Under the pieces are notes generated by a model. That model was not told where the DNA came from and searched no databases. It saw only the letters and a program-made list of their open reading frames with translations. A stretch of 64,000 nucleotides of DNA, from positions 1,846,397 through 1,910,396 of the forward strand of contig NZ_KB849756.1 of NCBI RefSeq assembly GCF_000368925.1. Reading direction: 5' to 3'. Source of the stretch: Acinetobacter bereziniae LMG 1003 = CIP 70.12. Its GTDB lineage: Bacteria > Pseudomonadota > Gammaproteobacteria > Pseudomonadales > Moraxellaceae. A program made the position numbers and the translations under genes. Every line of letters starts with the position of its first letter. The first letter of the stretch is position 1. Below are positions 36,720 to 46,400 of this stretch, piece by piece.

Positions 36720-38813
36720 TTATGCTTGGTCTACATCTTTCATCGTTAATTTAATACGACCACGGTTGTCTACATCAGCAACTTGAACTTTAACATCTTG
36801 ACCTTCAGCCAAAATATCTGTCACGTTTGCAACACGTTCATTTGAAATTTGTGAGATGTGAAGTAAACCATCTGTACCCGGCATAATGTTTACAAATGCA
36901 CCGAATTCAACAATACGAATCACTTTACCTGGGTAGATTTTACCTGGTTCAACTTCTGCTGTAAGTGCTTGGATTTTTGCAATCGCTGCTTGAGCTGCTG
37001 CTTTAGTTTCACCAAATACACGTACTGTGCCGTTGTCTTCGATATCAATTGCCGCTTTAGTTTCTTCAGTGATTTGACGAATTGTCGCACCACCTTTACC
37101 AATCACATCACGGATCTTATCAGGGTTGATGTTGATCACTTGGAATGTTGGCGCATGCATTGAAATTTCAGGGCGAGCACGTGAAATCACTTGGTTCATT
37201 GCGTTAAGAATATGCATACGACCTGCATATGCTTGATTCAACGCAACTTCCATAATTTCTTCTGTGATTCCTTCGATTTTGATGTCCATTTGAAGTGCAG
37301 TAATACCGTTTGCAGAACCTGCGACTTTAAAGTCCATATCACCTAAGTGGTCTTCATCACCTAAGATGTCAGAAAGCACAGCAAAACGCTCACCTTCTTT
37401 TACGAGACCCATTGCAATACCAGCAACTGGCGCTTTAAGCGGAACACCTGCATCCATAAGTGACAATGATGCACCACATACAGAAGCCATTGAAGATGAA
37501 CCATTTGATTCAGTAATGTCAGACACGATACGAATCACATACGGGAAGCGATCAGCGGGTGGAAGTACCGCTTGAACACCACGGCGAGCCAAACGACCAT
37601 GACCAATTTCACGGCGTTTAGGACCAGATTCACGACCTGTCTCACCCACAGAGTATGCAGGGAAGTTATAGTGCAACATGAAGTTGTCAGTTTTTGTACC
37701 CGCTAAAGTATCAACCATCAATGCATCACGTGTATTACCTAAAGTCGTTGTAACCAACGCCTGAGTTTCACCACGCGTAAACAATGCTGAACCATGAGCA
37801 CGATCCAATACACCCACTTGTACGTCTAATGCGCGAACAGTTTTGGTATCACGACCGTCAATACGTGGTTTACCTGAAAGGATGTTGTCACGCACTGTAC
37901 GGTATTTTAAATCTTCAAAGAGTTCATTTAAGTCGTCAGCGATACCATCAACATCTTCTTCTGGAACAAACTGCGCAACAGCCTCAGCTTGTAAAGCATC
38001 TAATGCAGCATAACGGTCATGTTTAACCGCAATGGTATATGCTTCAGAGATTTTCGCTTCAAATGCGTCTTTTAATTTTGCACGAAGGTCTTCGTTTTTA
38101 ACTGGAGCAGTCCAAGTTGACTCTGTTGCACCAGCGGCAGCAGCAAATTCTTTAATCGCTTGGATCGCAATTTGCATTTCATCATGACCGAAAAGCACAG
38201 CACCCAACATTTGGTCTTCTGAAAGCTCTTTCGCTTCAGACTCAACCATCAATACCGCAGATTCTGTACCTGCAACAACAAGATCAAGATCAGATTGAGC
38301 AAGCTGTTCTAAATTTGGGTTAAGAACATATTCACCGTTGATTAAACCAACACGCGCACCACCGATTGGACCACGGAAAGGTGTGCCAGCGATAGCTAAA
38401 GCTGCTGAAGTACCCAACATTGCAGCGATATCCGCTTCCATTGTTTTATCAGAAGAAACAACTGTAGCAGTCACTTGGATTTCGTTATAGTAACCTTCAG
38501 GGAACAATGGACGAATTGGACGGTCAATAAGACGAGAAATTAAAGTTTCTGACTCTGAAGCACGACCTTCACGCTTACCATATCCACCTGGGATACGACC
38601 TGCAGCATATTGTTTTTCTTGATAGTTTACTGTAAGTGGAAAAAAGTCTTGTCCTGCTTTAGCAGTAGGTTGTGCAACGACAGCTACAAGAACAGTTACA
38701 CCACCCATAGTGATCAATACAGTGTTTGCTTGACGAGCAACGCGACCTGTTTCTAATACAACTTGATGTTGACCATATTGAAATTCTTTACGAATAACAT
38801 TAAACATTGACAT
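36720..38813 (-). CDS. pnp: Polyribonucleotide nucleotidyltransferase (PNPase)
   Basis: This 697-residue phosphorolytic 3'-5' exoribonuclease is part of the RNA degradosome. It has two RNase PH domains (about 10-230 and 310-545), a KH domain with INPDKIRDVIGKGGATIRQI (about 555-615) and an S1 domain with GKVIRIVEFGAFVNIMPGTDGLLHISQI (about 622-690). Conserved GRIPGGYGKREGRASESETL and RREIGHGRLARR are present. AGGAAAC is before the ATG; a second ATG two codons on (MFNVIRKEF) is possible. It lies downstream of rpsO in the usual rpsO-pnp order. Confidence 0.97.
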   Translation of the reverse strand: MSMFNVIRKEFQYGQHQVVLETGRVARQANTVLITMGGVTVLVAVVAQPTAKAGQDFFPLTVNYQEKQYAAGRIPGGYGKREGRASESETLISRLIDRPIRPLFPEGYYNEIQVTATVVSSDKTMEADIAAMLGTSAALAIAGTPFRGPIGGARVGLINGEYVLNPNLEQLAQSDLDLVVAGTESAVLMVESEAKELSEDQMLGAVLFGHDEMQIAIQAIKEFAAAAGATESTWTAPVKNEDLRAKLKDAFEAKISEAYTIAVKHDRYAALDALQAEAVAQFVPEEDVDGIADDLNELFEDLKYRTVRDNILSGKPRIDGRDTKTVRALDVQVGVLDRAHGSALFTRGETQALVTTTLGNTRDALMVDTLAGTKTDNFMLHYNFPAYSVGETGRESGPKRREIGHGRLARRGVQAVLPPADRFPYVIRIVSDITESNGSSSMASVCGASLSLMDAGVPLKAPVAGIAMGLVKEGERFAVLSDILGDEDHLGDMDFKVAGSANGITALQMDIKIEGITEEIMEVALNQAYAGRMHILNAMNQVISRARPEISMHAPTFQVININPDKIRDVIGKGGATIRQITEETKAAIDIEDNGTVRVFGETKAAAQAAIAKIQALTAEVEPGKIYPGKVIRIVEFGAFVNIMPGTDGLLHISQISNERVANVTDILAEGQDVKVQVADVDNRGRIKLTMKDVDQA

Positions 38814-38948
38814 GTATTTTTGTTTCCTAATTTTATTCTAGTGGAGACCCCTAAGGTTTGGCATTCATATCTGTTACATAAATGACAAAGCTTAGAAGCC
38901 GACCTCACTAGACAATAAATCTTTATTTAGACTAATTTTAAACACGAA

Positions 38949-38972
38949 GAAGGAGCGAATATTCGCCCCTTC
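38949..38972 (-). terminator. Hairpin between rpsO and pnp
   Basis: GAAGGAGCGAAT / ATTCGCCCCTTC pairs with one mismatch. It stands about 90 bases after rpsO. In E. coli the same interval holds the rpsO attenuator and an RNase III site that controls pnp; the role here is inferred from position. Confidence 0.5.
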
Positions 38973-39062
38973 CCTTTTATCCAGTAAATACTGGATAGAC
39001 TTTAGTTTTCATCAATACAGCATTCTGCATGCAATAATCCGAAAATAAAAGTTTAAATCGAA

Positions 39063-39332
39063 TTAACGACGTAAACCTAAAGCAGCAATCAAATCGCTAT
39101 AACGAGTAGCATCTTTACCTTTAAGGTAGTCAAGAAGCTTACGACGTTGGTTAACCATACGGATCAAACCACGACGGCTATGATGGTCGTGTTTGTGTTC
39201 TTTGAAGTGACCTTGCAAATCATTGATTTGAGCAGTCAATAAAGCAACTTGTACTTCTGGTGAACCAGTGTCATTTTCAGCACGAGCGAATTTTGCAACG
39301 ATCTCTGCGCGATCTGCGTTTGTTAAAGCCAT
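39063..39332 (-). CDS. rpsO: Small ribosomal subunit protein uS15
   Basis: This 89-residue protein has the standard length of S15. It binds the central domain of 16S rRNA early in 30S assembly. Signature: NDTGSPEVQVALLTAQINDLQ, HFKEHKHDHHSRRGL and MVNQRRKLLDYLKGKD. GGAGAAATCGA before the ATG confirms the start. S15 also represses its own mRNA in many bacteria; no particular structure was assigned here. Confidence 0.98.
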   Translation of the reverse strand: MALTNADRAEIVAKFARAENDTGSPEVQVALLTAQINDLQGHFKEHKHDHHSRRGLIRMVNQRRKLLDYLKGKDATRYSDLIAALGLRR

Positions 39333-39614
39333 TCGATTTCTCCGAGATGCTTAATTTAAATACTTGATACAAATCAAATTGATTCTTCAAAACCAATTTA
39401 ACTGCCGTGCATCACTACAGCAGAGGCTTATTTTAAAGGAAGTATGTTGAGATTGCAAAAATATTGTACATCTCACTTCTAGCAAGTTTCACTTGATGAT
39501 AAAAGCACATCAATATTGCACTTTTTTTACACAGTGCATGGCAATTCGGACACAGACATTTATCTCGACTCAGTTCACACTTGTTCTGAATAAAAATAAG
39601 CATGGACAACGATT

Positions 39615-40913
39615 GTGAAGTTATTTTCGACCAACACCTGTTTTGTACCCAAGGATTTGGGCAGCATCACCAGTAGTAAAAATGAAGTTCATCCTGAACT
39701 CGGGGGAATGACCGTAAAACAAGTAGATAAAATCTGGCAGAGTATTGAGCACCTTTATCAAACAGGTAATCACCCCCTGATCAGTGTGTGTTTAAGACGT
39801 AAAGGTCAAATCATATTGAACCGCAGTTTGGGGCATGCCTCAGGAAACTCTGCGGATGGTTTAGCCAAAAATGCTGTGATTGCAAATCCAGATACCCCCA
39901 TTTGCTTATTTTCAGCATCCAAAATGATTACCGCCATCTTGATTCACATGTTAGATGAAACAGGTGAAATCAACTTATTGGACCCGATCAGTCATTACAT
40001 TCCTGAATATGCACAAAATGGCAAACGCCGTGCCACAATCTTTCATTTACTGTCGCATCGTGGTGGCATTCCACGTATAGAAATGCAAGTCACCCCAGAG
40101 CTCTTATTTGATAAAGATCAAATTTTACAATATCTCTATGCTGCACAGCCGATTTCCCCTGCAGGCTCACATTTAGCTTACCATGCAGTCACAGCAGGTT
40201 ATATTCTCGGTGAATTGATCGAGCGCGTGACTGGACAAGATCTCCGTCAATTCCTCCATGAAAAAATTGAAAAACCCATGAATATGCCGTTTTTCAATTA
40301 TGGTTTAAAACCTGAATATCGCGATCAAGTCGCGCTGAATTATCCGACTGGTGTACATCCAAAACTTGGAACTGATTTATATTTAAATCATGTTTTAGGT
40401 GGGGGATTACAACTTGCGGTAGATGTAACCAATGATCCACGCTTTATGGATACTGTCTGCCCTGCTGGCAACATTTATACCAGTGCAGAACAAGCCAACC
40501 GTTTTTTTGAAATGTTGTTGAATGGCGGAGAATATCAGGGCAAACGGATCATGAGCCCAGAAACGGTTTTCCGTGCAACGCTACCAACATCCACCACCAA
40601 TATTGATCGAACACTACTTGCCCCTATGCGCTATGCATTAGGTCCAATGTTAGGCAGCAATCCTTTGGGTATTTTTGGTCCAATGACAGGACAAGCGTTT
40701 GGTCATCTTGGATTTTCCAATATCTTATGCTGGGCTGACCCTCAACGTGATATTAGTGTCAGTATTTTAAATACAGGAAAAGCCGTCATGGGTACACATA
40801 TTCCTGCTTTGGCACAAACACTTTACCAAATTTCCAATAACTGCCCTAAAATCCCGAAAGCACAACGTCGTGCTGTATTTGGTACAGATCGTACTGAAAC
40901 AGAGTTGGTTTAA
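39615..40913 (+). CDS. Serine hydrolase, beta-lactamase class C/esterase family
   Basis: This 432-residue protein shows the Ser-x-x-Lys motif S100-A-S-K103 (FSASKMITA), a following HLLSHRGGIP segment, a tyrosine in AYHAVTAGY that could serve as the Tyr general base, and GHLGFSN in place of the KTG box. This is the pattern of family VIII carboxylesterases and penicillin-binding-protein-like hydrolases. There is no signal peptide, so a cytoplasmic esterase is more likely than a true beta-lactamase. The start is a GTG with a weak GGA upstream; the ATG at residue 32 is an alternative. Confidence 0.8.
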   Translation: MKLFSTNTCFVPKDLGSITSSKNEVHPELGGMTVKQVDKIWQSIEHLYQTGNHPLISVCLRRKGQIILNRSLGHASGNSADGLAKNAVIANPDTPICLFSASKMITAILIHMLDETGEINLLDPISHYIPEYAQNGKRRATIFHLLSHRGGIPRIEMQVTPELLFDKDQILQYLYAAQPISPAGSHLAYHAVTAGYILGELIERVTGQDLRQFLHEKIEKPMNMPFFNYGLKPEYRDQVALNYPTGVHPKLGTDLYLNHVLGGGLQLAVDVTNDPRFMDTVCPAGNIYTSAEQANRFFEMLLNGGEYQGKRIMSPETVFRATLPTSTTNIDRTLLAPMRYALGPMLGSNPLGIFGPMTGQAFGHLGFSNILCWADPQRDISVSILNTGKAVMGTHIPALAQTLYQISNNCPKIPKAQRRAVFGTDRTETELV

Positions 40914-40932
40914 ATCAAAAAATAAGATATGA

Positions 40933-40962
40933 AAAAGCCCTAAGATTACTCTTAGGGCTTTT
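40933..40962 (+). terminator. Terminator after the serine hydrolase gene
   Basis: Perfect 12-bp stem AAAAGCCCTAAG / CTTAGGGCTTTT with a six-base loop, 20 bases after the stop. Confidence 0.88.
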
Positions 40963-41320
40963 CCGTTGCGCTGTAGTTTCTTGTTTAGTTATTGTCGGTA
41001 TCTTATTTATTATCTTTATTGTGCTCTCGACACTTATTATTTTATCACTGACATTCATTTTCACGACCATGTGACCAATTATGTCCATATATGACTTATT
41101 ATGCATGTCAAATATGTAAGACAAAAGTCGTATTTAACTCATCTTTATGTGAGAAATTGCGTACAGAAAAATGACCGTGGTGAGTTTCATAAAAAGCCTT
41201 TTAAAATGTGATAGATGACATAATAAATGTAGATTTCAAGTATAATTTTTAATCTAAACTAACAAAAATAAAAGATGAACCTATCATAATTTGAAAACTA
41301 GAGTGGCAATCCCTTGGCAA

Positions 41321-41359
41321 TAAAAAAGCCCTGTAGTCTCTCCCAAAACTACAAGGCTT
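41321..41359 (-). terminator. Strong minus-strand terminator downstream of recD
   Basis: On the minus strand AAGCCTTGTAGT pairs with ACTACAGGGCTT (one G-U), followed by TTTTATT. It is about 220 bases beyond the recD stop, far for a simple recD terminator, so it may end a separate transcript. Confidence 0.85.
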
Positions 41360-41560
41360 AGCGGCTGTAAGTTTCCTCTTTTATTACTTACTTTCTTGTA
41401 AGTTCGCAGTCTCACGACTTCAAGTTGTTCTTATTTTGCGATTTTACTCAACGATCCTTGCTGAGCTCTTTATGGCTTCATCATCTCAAAAACTAACATG
41501 AAGCTCTATGCGCAAATCTCTCGAATTCATGTAAGCAATTTCGTACAATGTTCAAATTAT
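41360..41560 (-). ncRNA. Candidate small RNA or long 3' UTR of recD
   Basis: This ORF-free segment lies directly before a strong intrinsic terminator on the minus strand. Read on that strand it has AGCAAGGATCG and AAGAGGAAAC, possible single-stranded G-rich patches. I could not place a promoter with confidence and recognise no Rfam family, so it may simply be the recD 3' UTR. Confidence 0.3.
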
Positions 41561-41580
41561 CAATTTAAACTTCAAAATAA

Positions 41581-43374
41581 TTATACCGCATTAACCATCC
41601 TAACCAATCCACTAGTACGTGTGGTTGCTATATTCAGAGATTGTACAAATGCGCTTTGATCCACCAAGAGACTGACCACAGATTTGGCTCGTGTAATTGC
41701 GGTATAAATCAACTCTTGACTTAATAGCCGAGTTGCTGCCGAATCTAAAACCACTGCGGTATGGGTAAATTCTGAGCCTTGTGATTTATGAATCGTCAGT
41801 GCAAAAGCCGTCTGCATTGCTTTAGGCAAACGAGTTGCAGGAAACCATTTATCCAGGCTAGGGAAATAGACTTCGAATTGTCCCTGCTGTTGACGGTGTT
41901 TCAGACAAATCCCAATATCTCCGTTAGAGAGTCCTAATTGGTAATCATTGTAGGTCATCATCACAGGACGCCCCACATACCAATCACCTCGTTTGGATAG
42001 GGTCGGAATATATTCAAATAAAGCTTTTTCCATTTCTGTATTTAAACTGTTTAAACCCATTACCCCATGACGTATCGCGGTGAGAATCCGGTAACTGTCA
42101 AACGCGTGTACAACCATCTTGGCTTGATCATGTTCTGTGTCGGTATTCAAATAAACCTGAAGGCTTTCAAAATAAGTATGGAAACCTAAACTTAATTTCT
42201 TGTAGTAGCCCGCTAAATCAGCTTGCGCAATTTTTTCAGGAAGATACTCAAGTTGAATGACATCTTGCATGTCTGGTAATAAATCGACTGGTTTAAGTTC
42301 TCGTGCAACAACCACCTCTTGTTCAAAGTGTGCTAAAAGTTGCGATGGAGCAGTATCCAGCGTTTTTTGCATTTGAATAAACTTTGCCATTTTCCCAATC
42401 AATGCACCTTCTTTAAAGCGTTGACTGGTCATTAAATTGACCCGATGATCAGACAAAGTTTCCATCTGTTGTAGATCAGCAAGGACTGCACCGACATCCA
42501 CTGAAGCCAATTGATTTGCATCGCCCAACAGGATCAAACGTCCATGTTCAGGAATCGCCTCAAACAGCATGGTTGCTAAATTTAAATCCAGCATTGAAGC
42601 TTCATCTACAACCACAACGTCATAAGGCAGTGGTTGGCGTTGGTTAAAGCGCGGGGTCTGTTGATGACCTAATCCCAACAAACGATGCAAGGTCATCGGA
42701 TTAAATAGATTTTGACTTAAACCAAAATGTTGTAATTTAGGATCAGACAAGGACTTCTGCAAAGCTTCCCCCATACGTTGTGCAGCTTTTCCTGTAGGTG
42801 CTGCCATCGCGATTCGAATATCTGGAGTTGCTTGATATAATACGGCAATGATTCTTGCCAAAGTATAGGTTTTACCTGTACCCGGTCCCCCCGTAATCAT
42901 GCTCAAAGCCGATTTCGCGACCATAGCCAAAGCCGCTTTTTGATAAGCATCAGTCAATAGTTCATCAAATTCCGAAACATCCACCTGAGTAGTAGATTGC
43001 ACACTCAGACGTTTAATTTGTTGTGCCAAGCGTCTCTCAAGTTGCCAATAACGATAGAGATAAAGATATTCATGATCTTGTACAAACGGCGCAACTGCGC
43101 TTTCTAGATTGTCTGCCTGAATCATCAAGGACTTTAACCCTGTTGTATTTTTATCCTTTGCGGGAATACAACTATCACCCTGAGTACTTGCCAAAAGTAT
43201 TTCTTGTGCCAGTTCAAGTGCATGTTCATCTAATTTAGGGCTTGTGGAATACTGTGTTAAAACATATTTACTCCATGTCTCAATCCATTGTGGGACTTGA
43301 CTTTCTAAATCCTGTTGATTTTCCACACAGTTATCCTCAGAGTTATCTACAAGGTTTTCAACACAGTTATCCAC
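41581..43374 (-). CDS. recD: Exodeoxyribonuclease V subunit alpha (RecD)
   Basis: This 597-residue 5'-3' helicase subunit belongs to RecBCD, which processes double-strand ends and degrades foreign DNA. Walker A is in SMITGGPGTGKTYTLARI (about 155-170). VVVDEASMLDLNLATML, GDANQLASVDVGAVLADL and the C-terminal FALTIHKSQGSEFTHTAVVL helicase motifs follow. It starts with a GTG at 43374, since a stop lies close upstream in frame. The first 20 codons are built from an imperfect 12-bp repeat coding DNCVEN-like units. The gap to recB is 39 bases. Confidence 0.95.
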   Translation of the reverse strand: MDNCVENLVDNSEDNCVENQQDLESQVPQWIETWSKYVLTQYSTSPKLDEHALELAQEILLASTQGDSCIPAKDKNTTGLKSLMIQADNLESAVAPFVQDHEYLYLYRYWQLERRLAQQIKRLSVQSTTQVDVSEFDELLTDAYQKAALAMVAKSALSMITGGPGTGKTYTLARIIAVLYQATPDIRIAMAAPTGKAAQRMGEALQKSLSDPKLQHFGLSQNLFNPMTLHRLLGLGHQQTPRFNQRQPLPYDVVVVDEASMLDLNLATMLFEAIPEHGRLILLGDANQLASVDVGAVLADLQQMETLSDHRVNLMTSQRFKEGALIGKMAKFIQMQKTLDTAPSQLLAHFEQEVVVARELKPVDLLPDMQDVIQLEYLPEKIAQADLAGYYKKLSLGFHTYFESLQVYLNTDTEHDQAKMVVHAFDSYRILTAIRHGVMGLNSLNTEMEKALFEYIPTLSKRGDWYVGRPVMMTYNDYQLGLSNGDIGICLKHRQQQGQFEVYFPSLDKWFPATRLPKAMQTAFALTIHKSQGSEFTHTAVVLDSAATRLLSQELIYTAITRAKSVVSLLVDQSAFVQSLNIATTRTSGLVRMVNAV

Positions 43375-43375
43375 A
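43319..43375. repeat. Five tandem 12-bp units, each a DnaA-box-like 9-mer
   Basis: On the plus strand the 9-mers TTTTCCACA (43319), TTATCCTCA (43331), TTATCTACA (43343), TTTTCAACA (43355) and TTATCCACA (43367) start exactly 12 bases apart. The last is the perfect strong DnaA box. Two more related 9-mers lie upstream of recD, CTATTCACA at 43410 and TTATCCTCA at 43433. The array covers the recD start codon and its first codons. Confidence 0.8.
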
Positions 43376-43413
43376 TGATAACCTATTGTTTATACAGTTT
43401 TTCAAACAACTAT

Positions 43414-46400
43414 TCACACAATTTCACTAGATTTATCCTCAACAAAATAGCCCAGTATCGCATCTAATCTCAAAATAAACTCTGTGGTGGGGCGCCAGAA
43501 ATAATAGCCTTGATCGACTTGAGCATTCATACCACGTAAATACAAATAAGTTGCACCACCTAAATCCCGTTCAATTTGGTAGTCTTCAAGTTGGATTTTT
43601 AAATAGCGATGTAAAGCCACCAAATATAACGCTGCCTGCAACCAATAACTGGCATGTGACATACTCTCTTGCACGGCTTCTGAGGTATAGTTGTGTTGAT
43701 CCGCACCCAGAAAATTACTTTTATAATCGGCAATATGATATTGCTGCCCATCAAAGAAAACCAAATCAATTGAGCCATTGAGATAACGGGCTGAACGAGC
43801 ATCATTAAACTCAGGCATTTTTATTCCGTACTCATCAAATAACTGATAAATCCGTTGAATTGCCAAAACTCGATCTGAAAGCGATAAATAGAATGGGAAC
43901 TCAGCCAAATGTTGATGAGGTTCAAGCTGTTTTAATTGGAAATTTTTGAGAATTGGTGTGGATAAGACCTCAGCCAGCCACTCAGCAACCCAAGTCAGCA
44001 AAGTTTCTTCAGCATTGGATTGTGCTAAAGCATTCTCCTCGACAGTTTGGTTTAAAAAAGCCAGTCGGTATTTTTCAAGCAATTCTGTCCACAAACTGGA
44101 GTAGTCATTTTTAAAACGTCGACGAATTTCAAGATGCCAATATCGTGTATTCTGAAAATCAATATGTTCGAAGATTTCATGCAAGAAATTTCCTGCAATG
44201 GTACCCATTGGAAAATTGGCTTTGATCCATGCAATCGGTTGCTCAGGCTGTGTTTGCTGAATAATTTCAATCATCGGCTGTTGAATTTCATCTTCTGCAC
44301 GGTCTTGCTTTTGTTCAGAAACTGCCAAGGCATCTTGAATTTGTTGTCGTGTTAAATGTTGGGCCAAAGCACTAAAACTGGTTTTTCCCCGCGGATAAAA
44401 ACGCTGTGTTGGAAATGCTTGCGCAATTAATGGTAAAGGATGTTCAGACTTAGGTTTTTCCAGTGCTTTAGGACGCTCAGTCAGTAAGTCTTCCATACAG
44501 CTACCGATATGCTGAAAAACATCAGCACCTTGACCCCGCCAAAATGCCAAGCCTGTTGTCGACTTTTCTTTGGTATCACTCAACATGGCATAAACACGAT
44601 AACTGGCACGGGTCAACGCCACATACCACAAACGATGATGTTCTGCTAAAGCACGCTCATTATGTTGTTCGATATCTTTTTTATCCAGTAAATTACTGTC
44701 ATTAACAGCCACCACACGCTGTTGTTCAGTCTGCCCTGTCTGGCTATTTAATTGGACTGCTGTCGAAAAGTTCAAGGTCTTATTGATTTCTTTAAATTCT
44801 TTGTCTGCACCCAGTAAAAAAACAAATTTAAACTCTAAACCCTTCGATTGGTGAATGGTCATCAACTGGACCCCTGCCTCATTGGACAGTTTACGCTCCA
44901 TTTCCCACTCTCGTTCCATTGGTGCAGTCAGCTGTTTTAAATACCAATGATAAAGATTTTGCGCACCTTGATATGTTTCACTGTGTTGGCTGAGCAGTTC
45001 AGTTAAATGACGTAAATTCACCACCACACGCTCATTATCACTACTACGCTTTTCCACCAGTTTTTTCCAGACCGCACACTGATTGAGTAGATATTGCCAA
45101 GCAGTTAAGAAACCTTGATTCAGCCATATTTCACGGACCTGATCAAACAACTCAATGTATTCACTTAAGCCATCTGCATGCTGTTCTAAGGCAATCAAAT
45201 CTTTTAAGCTCAAACCAATCATACGACTTAATACGGCACGTTTTACTTTCGCTTCATGGTAAGGGTGCAAAATTGCAGTCAGTACAGCCCCAACATCATG
45301 TGCAATCTGACTTTCAAAAACACTTTTCTTTGAAGGTCGATTGGTGCGAATCCCCAGAAATTCTAACGCAGCTTGTGCCTTATCCAGCCCATCGTGGTTT
45401 TTCGATAAAATAGCAATGTCATTTTCATCTAGCGGACGCTGCGCGGATTTCTCCTTAAACAATAAACTGCCTTGAATACCTTGATTGAGCAAATCACGGA
45501 TTTTCCATGCCACTTGTTCTGCTTCAAGCTGTTTATCTGCTAACTTGAGCCATCTTAAAGGTTGAGGATTTATCTGTCCCTGATCAATCAAATCTGGATG
45601 TGGGCGACTGCCTGCTTGCACAGGGGTATAGATCACCTGCTCGCCAAAATCCATTTGTCTTTGAAATAAGGCATCGACCACCTCAACCAAGGGTTTTACT
45701 GAACGATGGTTATAGATCAAGTTATATTCGTTGCCATCTTTACCAAACACATCCTGATGTGCTTTTAAAAAAGTCAGCATGTCCCCACCACGGAAACCAT
45801 AAATCGCTTGTTTACGATCACCCACCATGATCATACAGCCATTCTTAACTCGACTTGGATGACGCCAAATTTGCGCTAACATATCGTCTTGATCTTGGTT
45901 GGTATCCTGAAACTCATCAACCAAAATTAAGGGATAACGTGCATGGACAAAAGTAGCAAACCGTTGTCCTTGTTCACCTTGTAAAGCTTCCGCAAGCGTT
46001 CGAATTTGCTGGGCAAAGGTGGTTTCGCCCTTTTGTTGTAATACTTGTGGCAAGCGCTGTTTCACTTCTTGCGCCAAATAATATTTAAGAAAAGTATTGG
46101 TTCCGAGCAACTGATTTTCAAATACTTCGATTTGCGCATAGATACTCAACAGCTGTTGAACAATCGGATGTTGATAAAATCCCAGCTGTACATGTTCAGG
46201 GGCTGCTTTCTTAAAGATCTGTTGTTCACGAAGCACTTTGATCAAAGTGGAAAAATCAGACTTTTCCACTGTCAACCCGGAACTCAAATAATGTTTATAG
46301 CCCTGTTGTTGGGTGGTTTGAATAATTTGTGGCAGACTCTTGGTAAAAATACGATGAAAACGATCACTCCTAAATTTTGTCCCATTACAAAACTTATAAT

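Larger units (their letters stand above)
40914..41580. other. Intergenic region between the serine hydrolase and recD
   Basis: It holds the hydrolase terminator (40933-40962), an AT-rich stretch (about 40980-41300) with only a weak minus-strand ORF, a strong minus-strand terminator (41321-41359) and about 220 bases between that terminator and the recD stop that may encode a small RNA. Confidence 0.5.

Noticed and set aside
40915..41124. Minus-strand 69-codon ORF
   Set aside because: It runs through the terminator of the serine hydrolase gene and has no family-like features.
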